The position numbers were made by a program, and so were the translations under genes. The notes below the pieces were generated by a model that saw nothing but the letters and a program-made list of their open reading frames with translations, had not been told where the DNA came from and did not search any database. A stretch of DNA of 64,000 nucleotides, taken from contig NZ_JANUQM010000001.1 in assembly GCF_030386795.1 (NCBI RefSeq), forward strand, positions 864,363 through 928,362, read 5' to 3'. Source of the DNA: Streptomyces sp. S.PNR 29 (GTDB lineage: Bacteria > Actinomycetota > Actinomycetes > Streptomycetales > Streptomycetaceae). Positions 58,981 through 64,000 of the stretch are shown here, piece after piece; position 1 is the stretch's first letter; each line of letters opens with the position of its first letter.

Positions 58981-61212
58981 ATGAGCCAGCAAGACACCCA
59001 GGCACCGGTCCAGCACGCGCAGCCGTCCGTCGGTTCCATAGCCGCCCACCGCCCGCACACCGTGGCGGCCGCCGTCTCCGACCTCGAACCCGATATCGAC
59101 GCCGATCTCGACGCGTACGAAGAGTCGCAGGCAGACGGTGTACAGCTGCCGCAGGGTCGTTTCCTCGACCGGGAACGCAGCTGGCTCGCGTTCAACGAGC
59201 GGGTCCTCGAACTCGCCGAGGACCCGAACACGCCCCTGCTGGAGCGGGCGAACTTCCTGGCGATCTTCGCCAGCAACCTCGACGAGTTCTTCATGGTCCG
59301 GGTGGCCGGCCTGAAGCGCCGTATCGCCACCGGCGTCGCCACCCGCTCCGCCTCCGGGCTGCAGCCGCGCGAGGTCCTGGAGATGATCTGGGCCCGCTCC
59401 CGCGAGCTCATGGCACGGCACGCCGCCTGCTTCCACGAGGACGTCGCCCCCGCCCTCGCGGAGGAGGGCATCCACCTGGTCCGCTGGAACGAACTGGCGG
59501 AGAAGGAACAGGCCCGCCTGTTCACCCTGTTCCGGCACCAGATCTTCCCGGTGCTGACCCCGCTGGCCGTCGACCCCGCGCACCCCTTCCCGTACATCTC
59601 GGGTCTCTCGCTCAACCTCGCGGTCGTCGTCCGCAACCCCGTCACCGGCCACCGGCACTTCGCCCGCGTCAAGGTGCCGCCGCTGCTGTCCCGCTTCCTG
59701 GAGGCCTCCCCGGGCCGGTTCGTCCCCATCGAGGACGTCATCGCCGCCCACCTGGAAGAGCTGTTCCCGGGCATGGAGGTCCTGGAGCACCACGCCTTCC
59801 GCCTCACCCGCAACGAGGACCTGGAGGTCGAGGAGGACGACGCCGAGAACCTGCTCCAGGCCCTGGAGAAGGAGCTCATGCGGCGCCGGTTCGGGCCGCC
59901 GGTGCGCCTGGAGGTCGAGGAGTCCATCGACCGCGAGGTGCTGGACCTCCTCGTACGGGAGCTGAAGATCAGCGAGGCCGAGGTGTACCCGCTGCCCGGC
60001 CCCCTGGACCTCACCGGCCTCTTCCGCATCGCCTCCCTCGACCGGCCCGAGCTGAAGTACCAGAAGTTCATCGCCGGCACCCACCGCGACCTCGCCGAGG
60101 TCGAGTCGGCCTCCGCCCCCGACATCTTCGCCGCGCTGCGCGAGCGGGACGTCCTGCTGCACCACCCGTACGACTCGTTCTCGACGTCGGTGCAGGCCTT
60201 CCTGGAGCAGGCGGCCGGCGACCCGGACGTCCTCGCCATCAAGCAGACGCTGTACCGGACCTCCGGCGACTCGCCGATCGTCGACGCCCTCATCGACGCC
60301 GCCGAGTCCGGCAAGCAGGTCCTCGTCCTGGTCGAGATCAAGGCCCGCTTCGACGAGCACGCCAACATCAAGTGGGCGCGCAAGCTGGAGGAGGCCGGCT
60401 GCCACGTCGTCTACGGCCTCGTCGGCCTGAAGACCCACTGCAAGCTGTCGCTCGTCGTCCGGCAGGAAGGCGAAACGCTCCGCCGCTACAGCCACGTCGG
60501 CACCGGCAACTACCACCCGAAGACGGCCCGCCTCTACGAGGACCTCGGCCTGCTCACGGCCGACCCGCAGGTCGGCGCCGACCTGTCGGACCTCTTCAAC
60601 CGGCTCTCCGGCTACTCGCGCCGCGAGACCTACCGGCGTCTGCTGGTCGCCCCCAAGTCCCTGCGCGACGGCCTGGTCGCCCGGATCAACAAGGAGGCCC
60701 AGCACCACCGTGCCGGGCGTCCCGCCTACGTCCGGATCAAGGTCAACTCGATGGTGGACGAGGCGATCATCGACGCCCTGTACCGCGCGTCCCAGGCGGG
60801 CGTGCCGGTGGACGTCTGGGTACGCGGCATCTGCGCCGTGCGCCCCGGTGTCGAGGGCCTGTCGGAGAACATCCGCGTCCGGTCCGTGCTCGGCCGCTTC
60901 CTGGAGCACTCCCGGGTCTTCGCCTTCGGCAACGGCGGCGAGCCCGAGGTGTGGATCGGCAGCGCCGACATGATGCACCGCAACCTCGACCGCCGCATAG
61001 AGGCACTCGTCCGGGTCACCGACCCGGCCCACCGGGCGGCCCTGAACCGCCTGCTGGAGACCGGCATGTCCGACTCCACCGCCTCCTGGCACCTCGGCCC
61101 GGACGGCGAGTGGACCCGGCACGCGACCGACGCGGACGGTCATCCCCTGCGCAACGTCCAGGAAATGCTCATAGACGCCCGGAGGCGCCGGCGTGGCAAC
61201 GCAGCACCTTGA
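58981..61212 (+). CDS. ppk: Polyphosphate kinase 1
   Basis: 743 residues. The N-terminal domain starts [22 protein letters not shown], then [19 protein letters not shown], and the helical PPK1 middle follows. The catalytic region has [38 protein letters not shown] with the phosphorylated His, and the second HxxxD-like block [13 protein letters not shown]. The enzyme makes polyphosphate from ATP. The following CHAD gene overlaps it by 20 bp, so the two are co-translated. In S. coelicolor, ppk is phosphate and stress regulated. Confidence 0.97.
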   Translation: MSQQDTQAPVQHAQPSVGSIAAHRPHTVAAAVSDLEPDIDADLDAYEESQADGVQLPQGRFLDRERSWLAFNERVLELAEDPNTPLLERANFLAIFASNLDEFFMVRVAGLKRRIATGVATRSASGLQPREVLEMIWARSRELMARHAACFHEDVAPALAEEGIHLVRWNELAEKEQARLFTLFRHQIFPVLTPLAVDPAHPFPYISGLSLNLAVVVRNPVTGHRHFARVKVPPLLSRFLEASPGRFVPIEDVIAAHLEELFPGMEVLEHHAFRLTRNEDLEVEEDDAENLLQALEKELMRRRFGPPVRLEVEESIDREVLDLLVRELKISEAEVYPLPGPLDLTGLFRIASLDRPELKYQKFIAGTHRDLAEVESASAPDIFAALRERDVLLHHPYDSFSTSVQAFLEQAAGDPDVLAIKQTLYRTSGDSPIVDALIDAAESGKQVLVLVEIKARFDEHANIKWARKLEEAGCHVVYGLVGLKTHCKLSLVVRQEGETLRRYSHVGTGNYHPKTARLYEDLGLLTADPQVGADLSDLFNRLSGYSRRETYRRLLVAPKSLRDGLVARINKEAQHHRAGRPAYVRIKVNSMVDEAIIDALYRASQAGVPVDVWVRGICAVRPGVEGLSENIRVRSVLGRFLEHSRVFAFGNGGEPEVWIGSADMMHRNLDRRIEALVRVTDPAHRAALNRLLETGMSDSTASWHLGPDGEWTRHATDADGHPLRNVQEMLIDARRRRRGNAAP

Positions 61213-62263
61213 CCCGACGGACCCCACGGCCGCGCCCGCCCCCACGGCTGACGCCCTCGCCGACTACCTGCGGGCGCAGGCCACGGAGTTCCTCCGCGCA
61301 CTCCGCTCGCACCGGGAGAGCGGTACCGCGGGGAACGGCGCCGAGGGGGCCGTCGACGCGGCCCGCGCGCTGCGCCGCTCCGCCCGCCGCATCAGCGGCA
61401 GCCTGCACACCTTCCAGCCCTTGCTGGACGCCGACTGGGCCGAGGGAATGCGGCCCGAACTGGCCTGGGTGTCGGGCACGTTGGCGATGGAGCACGCGTG
61501 CGCGGCCCGGCTGGAGCGGCTGCTGCAGGCGCTGCACAGGTTGTCGGGTGCACCGGTGTTCCCCCGTCAGCCGACGGGCGCGACCGACGGCCGCTCACCA
61601 GGCACGGCCGCGGGCACCCACCCGGCCACCCCGGAACGCGGCAACCTCACCGTCGGCGCCGCCAAAGCGGGCGCCCTGCTCGACCGCCAGCTCACCCTCG
61701 CCCGCACCCGAGCCCACTCCACCGCCCTGCAGGCACTGGGCAGCAGCCGCTTCCACGCCATCGCGGACAAGGTCGCCTTACTGGCCAGCGAGGTCCCCCT
61801 CACCCCTGCCGCGGCCGACGCCGACCTCCGCCCCCTCGCCGCGGCAGCGGAGGAACGGCTCACGGACGCGGTCGCCGCTCTGCCCCTGGTCACCGCGGGC
61901 AGCCCGTACAACGCGGAGGCGCTGATCCACGGCCTCTCCCCCGACCCCGCCCCGCACCCGCAGGACGCCCCCTGGCACCAGGTCCGCCTGCTGCTGCGCC
62001 TGCACCGCTACGCCCGCGAGGTCGTCCTCGGCGACAGCGCGGCCGTGGACGTCCGTCTCCCGGCCGCCGGCGAGGCCCTCGACCGGCACCGCGACGCCTC
62101 CGAGGCCGCGGCCGCGGCCGCCCAGGCCGCCCGTACACCGCGCATCGCCCCCGCGACGGCCTACGCGCTCGGCGTGCTCCACGCCGACCAGCGGCACGAG
62201 GTGGAGGCGGCCCGGTACGCGTTCCAGCGCTGCTGGCAGAAGGAAGCCGTCACCACGTCGTAG
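61193..62263 (+). CDS. CHAD domain protein, contains TTA codon
   Basis: 356 residues, largely helical. CHAD hallmarks are the conserved basic/His helices [48 protein letters not shown] and [21 protein letters not shown] proteins bind polyphosphate through such positive pockets, which fits overlap with the ppk gene. Codon 196 (61778-61780) is TTA, so translation should need bldA tRNA. The GTG at 61193 lies within ppk. Confidence 0.9.
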   Translation: MATQHLDPTDPTAAPAPTADALADYLRAQATEFLRALRSHRESGTAGNGAEGAVDAARALRRSARRISGSLHTFQPLLDADWAEGMRPELAWVSGTLAMEHACAARLERLLQALHRLSGAPVFPRQPTGATDGRSPGTAAGTHPATPERGNLTVGAAKAGALLDRQLTLARTRAHSTALQALGSSRFHAIADKVALLASEVPLTPAAADADLRPLAAAAEERLTDAVAALPLVTAGSPYNAEALIHGLSPDPAPHPQDAPWHQVRLLLRLHRYAREVVLGDSAAVDVRLPAAGEALDRHRDASEAAAAAAQAARTPRIAPATAYALGVLHADQRHEVEAARYAFQRCWQKEAVTTS

Positions 62264-62295
62264 ACGCCCCGCATCGAAGAAGGCGGTGAGCACGG

Positions 62296-62718
62296 GTGAA
62301 CTCCCCGAAGGACACCACGGTCCAGGCGGCCGGCTGCGTCCTGTGGCGCCGCTCGCCCGTGACCGGCGAGCCGGAGGTCTGCCTCGTCCACCGGCCGAAG
62401 TACGACGACTGGTCCTGGCCGAAGGGCAAGGTGAAGCGCGGCGAGGATCCGCGGGCAGGCGCCCTGCGCGAGGTGGCCGAGGAAACCGGCTGCACCGCCG
62501 TGCCGGGCGCCGAACTGCCCACCCAGCACTACATGGCGAGCGGCCGCCCCAAACGGGTCCGTTACTGGGCGGCCGAGGCCGTCTCCTGCGCGTTCACGCC
62601 AACGGCCGAAGTGGACCGCGTCCTGTGGCTTGATCCCGAGGTCGCCCGTGACCGCCTCACCCACGAGAGGGACGCGGCCCTCATCGACGCCCTACGGGCC
62701 ACCCTCCACCTGACATAG
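62296..62718 (+). CDS. NUDIX hydrolase (MutT1-like N-domain type)
   Basis: 140 residues. The Nudix box GKVKRGEDPRAGALREVAEETG is complete (GX5EX7REUXEEXGU). The start AAGCVLWRRSPVTGEPEVCLVHRPKYDDWSWPKGK resembles the Nudix half of mycobacterial MutT1, which acts on 8-oxo-GTP or diadenosine polyphosphates; the phosphatase half is absent. The GTG at 62296 is 32 bp after the CHAD stop, with GAAGG-like bases before it. Confidence 0.9.
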   Translation: MNSPKDTTVQAAGCVLWRRSPVTGEPEVCLVHRPKYDDWSWPKGKVKRGEDPRAGALREVAEETGCTAVPGAELPTQHYMASGRPKRVRYWAAEAVSCAFTPTAEVDRVLWLDPEVARDRLTHERDAALIDALRATLHLT

Positions 62719-62782
62719 TCGTCGGAATCACTCCGTGTCCTCGACGTAAGCGTTCCGTTACCTCACCGCACCGTCCACAGGG

Positions 62783-62800
62783 GTTCACCCCTCGTTCATT
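62783..62800 (+). promoter_or_regulatory. PHO box (PhoP binding site) upstream of pstS
   Basis: GTTCACC at 62783 and GTTCATT at 62794 are direct repeats 11 bp apart, the spacing of Streptomyces PHO boxes. A weaker GTCCACA lies one repeat upstream at 62773. It lies 136 bp before the pstS start, in line with known PhoP control of pstSCAB. The last 50 bp before the start include a GCCGCC/GGCGGC stem. Confidence 0.8.
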
Positions 62801-62935
62801 TAGGCCAATCGGCGCCTTCACCTGATCTGCCTAATTTCGGCCTTACGAGATGCGGGGCGAACCGTGCGTACGCGTCCGCATAACCCAGACTTCGCACGCC
62901 GCCGATCAGGACGGCGGCTCCTGGAAGGAACTCAA

Positions 62936-64000
62936 GTGAAGCTTCAGCGCATGAACCGGCGGGCCCTCGCTCTCGGTGCTCTCGCCGTCTCCGGCGCCCT
63001 GGCCCTCACGGCGTGCGGCTCCGACGACACCGGCGGCGGCAGCGGGAACGCCTCCTCGGGCACCCAGGCGGCCGGCAACATCAAGTGCGACGACGCCAAG
63101 GGCCAGCTGCTCGCCGACGGCTCCTCCGCGCAGAAGAACGCGATCGACGCCTGGGTCAAGCAGTTCACCGCCGCCTGCTCCGGCGTCCAGATCAACTACA
63201 AGGGCGGCGGCTCCGGCGCCGGCGTCACCGCCTTCACGCAGGGCCAGGTCGCCTTCGCCGGTTCGGACTCCGCGCTGAAGCCCGAAGAGGTCACCGCCTC
63301 CAAGTCGGTCTGCAAGGGCGGCCAGGGCATCGACCTGCCGATGGTCGGCGGCCCGATCGCCGTCGGTTACAACGTCCCGGGTGTGGACAACCTCGTCCTG
63401 GACGCCTCCACCCTCGCCAAGATCTTCGACAGCAAGATCACCAAGTGGAACGACCCGGCGATCCAGAAGCTGAACCCGGACGCCAAGCTCCCCGACCTGA
63501 AGATCCAGGCGTTCCACCGCTCCGACGAGTCCGGCACCACGGACAACTTCACCAAGTACCTGATCGCCACGGCGAAGAAGGACTTCCCGTACGAGGGCGG
63601 CAAGGCCTGGCAGGCCAAGGGCGGCCAGTCCGCGTCCGGCTCCTCCGGCGTCGCCCAGCAGGTGAAGCAAACCTCCGGCGCGATCGGCTACTTCGAGCTG
63701 TCCTACGCCAAGGACGGCATCAAGACCGTCGACCTCGACACGGGCGCCGCTTCGCCGGTCAAGGCCACCATCGACAACGCCACCAAGGCCATCTCCGAGG
63801 CCAAGGTCGTCGGCACCGGCAAGGACCTCGCGCTGGAGCTGAACTACGGGACCAAGGCCGAGGGCGCCTACCCGATGGTCCTGGTCACCTACGAGATCGT
63901 CTGCGACAAGGGCAACAAGGCGGACTCCCTGCCCGCCACCAAGGCCTTCCTGCGCTACATCGCCAGCGAGGACGGCCAGAAGATCCTCACGGAGAACGAC
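62936..64000 (+). CDS. pstS: Phosphate-binding lipoprotein PstS (3' end outside window)
   Basis: 355 codons are present to the window end. A lipoprotein signal (residues 1-27) ends with the lipobox LTAC-GS. Phosphate-binding loops are seen in LLADGSSAQKNAI, FAGSDSALKP and HRSDESGTTDNFTKYL, all typical of PstS. It captures phosphate for the PstSCAB transporter. GTG 62936 has a GGAAGGA site. A PHO box lies upstream. pstC should follow beyond the window. Confidence 0.96.
   Translation, partial: MKLQRMNRRALALGALAVSGALALTACGSDDTGGGSGNASSGTQAAGNIKCDDAKGQLLADGSSAQKNAIDAWVKQFTAACSGVQINYKGGGSGAGVTAFTQGQVAFAGSDSALKPEEVTASKSVCKGGQGIDLPMVGGPIAVGYNVPGVDNLVLDASTLAKIFDSKITKWNDPAIQKLNPDAKLPDLKIQAFHRSDESGTTDNFTKYLIATAKKDFPYEGGKAWQAKGGQSASGSSGVAQQVKQTSGAIGYFELSYAKDGIKTVDLDTGAASPVKATIDNATKAISEAKVVGTGKDLALELNYGTKAEGAYPMVLVTYEIVCDKGNKADSLPATKAFLRYIASEDGQKILTEND

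Noticed and set aside
57759..60383. Long minus-strand open frame across the permease and ppk genes
   Set aside because: It crosses a terminator and two unrelated genes and encodes Ser/Arg-rich noise; ppk and permease readings are unambiguous.

Overview
The window is a 64 kb stretch of high-GC actinobacterial chromosome, almost certainly from a Streptomyces. The evidence is very GC-rich DNA with strong third-position GC, many GTG starts and leaderless genes, and rare in-frame TTA codons. Genes diagnostic of the genus or phylum are also present: mycothiol synthesis (mshA, mshD), the c-di-GMP-armed anti-sigma RsiG, the nickel regulator Nur, GlnR, two DUF4097 proteins, an XRE/DUF397 pair and a polyphosphate/phosphate block. 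From memory, the order mshA to glnR to ppk to pstS matches the core region of S. coelicolor between about SCO4204 and SCO4142, so this is mostly conserved core with small accessory insertions. No rRNA, tRNA, CRISPR array, prophage or intact insertion sequence was seen.

Layout. 1-2.2 kb: the end of an MFS exporter, a DUF2000 protein and a divergent AraC regulator. 2.2-9.9 kb: ybjN-mshA (with a sigma-R type promoter), a methyltransferase, an NlpC/P60 hydrolase, a receiver-PP2C phosphatase, DUF2516, an HBHA-like protein and an XRE regulator with a perfect operator palindrome. 10-16.1 kb: an accessory patch with a histidine phosphatase, a MerR-PP2C fusion, a transglutaminase-like protein with a DUF4259-like start, a decayed HxlR gene, and a HelD-family RNA polymerase remodeller behind a TetR gene. 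16.2-18.8 kb: two tandem copies of a module made of a GntR regulator and a divergent ~61 aa membrane protein, sharing one operator motif. 18.9-24.5 kb: Eis-like acetyltransferase, asparaginase, rsiG, dtd, ygfZ, nur and nitrobindin.

24.5-33.3 kb: a 32 aa membrane protein, an operon of three single-pass membrane proteins, DsrE, VOC and DUF3099 proteins, a sulfurtransferase/DUF1416 operon behind a Cys-containing leader peptide, DUF2993, a membrane protein, a MoaD-like protein and a hydrolase. 33.4-42.6 kb: glnR, a LacI regulator, a PDZ-less HtrA-type protease with an MprAB-like two-component system, a ribbon-helix-helix regulator with an array of repeats, a DUF4097 protein and a drug-type ABC exporter. 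42.6-44.2 kb: an XRE/DUF397 island flanked by near-identical stem-loops. 44.2-50.2 kb: a serine hydrolase and DUF4097 pair with a divergent regulator, an aerolysin-like secreted protein and a pectate lyase-pectinesterase fusion.

50.2-64 kb: DUF2993, mshD, a 5'-nucleotidase, a TetR with a small membrane protein, a YtrA-type GntR-ABC operon, then ppk, CHAD, NUDIX and pstS (cut by the window end) behind a PHO box.

Recurring themes are thiol and sulfur redox (mshA, mshD, sulfurtransferase, DsrE, MoaD-like), envelope maintenance (NlpC/P60, HtrA with its two-component system, DUF2993 and DUF4097 proteins), phosphate storage and uptake, and many local autoregulators whose operators are readable as near-perfect palindromes. 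The least explained elements are the duplicated GntR/small-membrane-protein module, the helically phased TGGYGCCA array beside the ribbon-helix-helix gene, the stem-loop-flanked XRE/DUF397 island and the chimeric regulator and enzyme genes at 10.7-12.8 kb.
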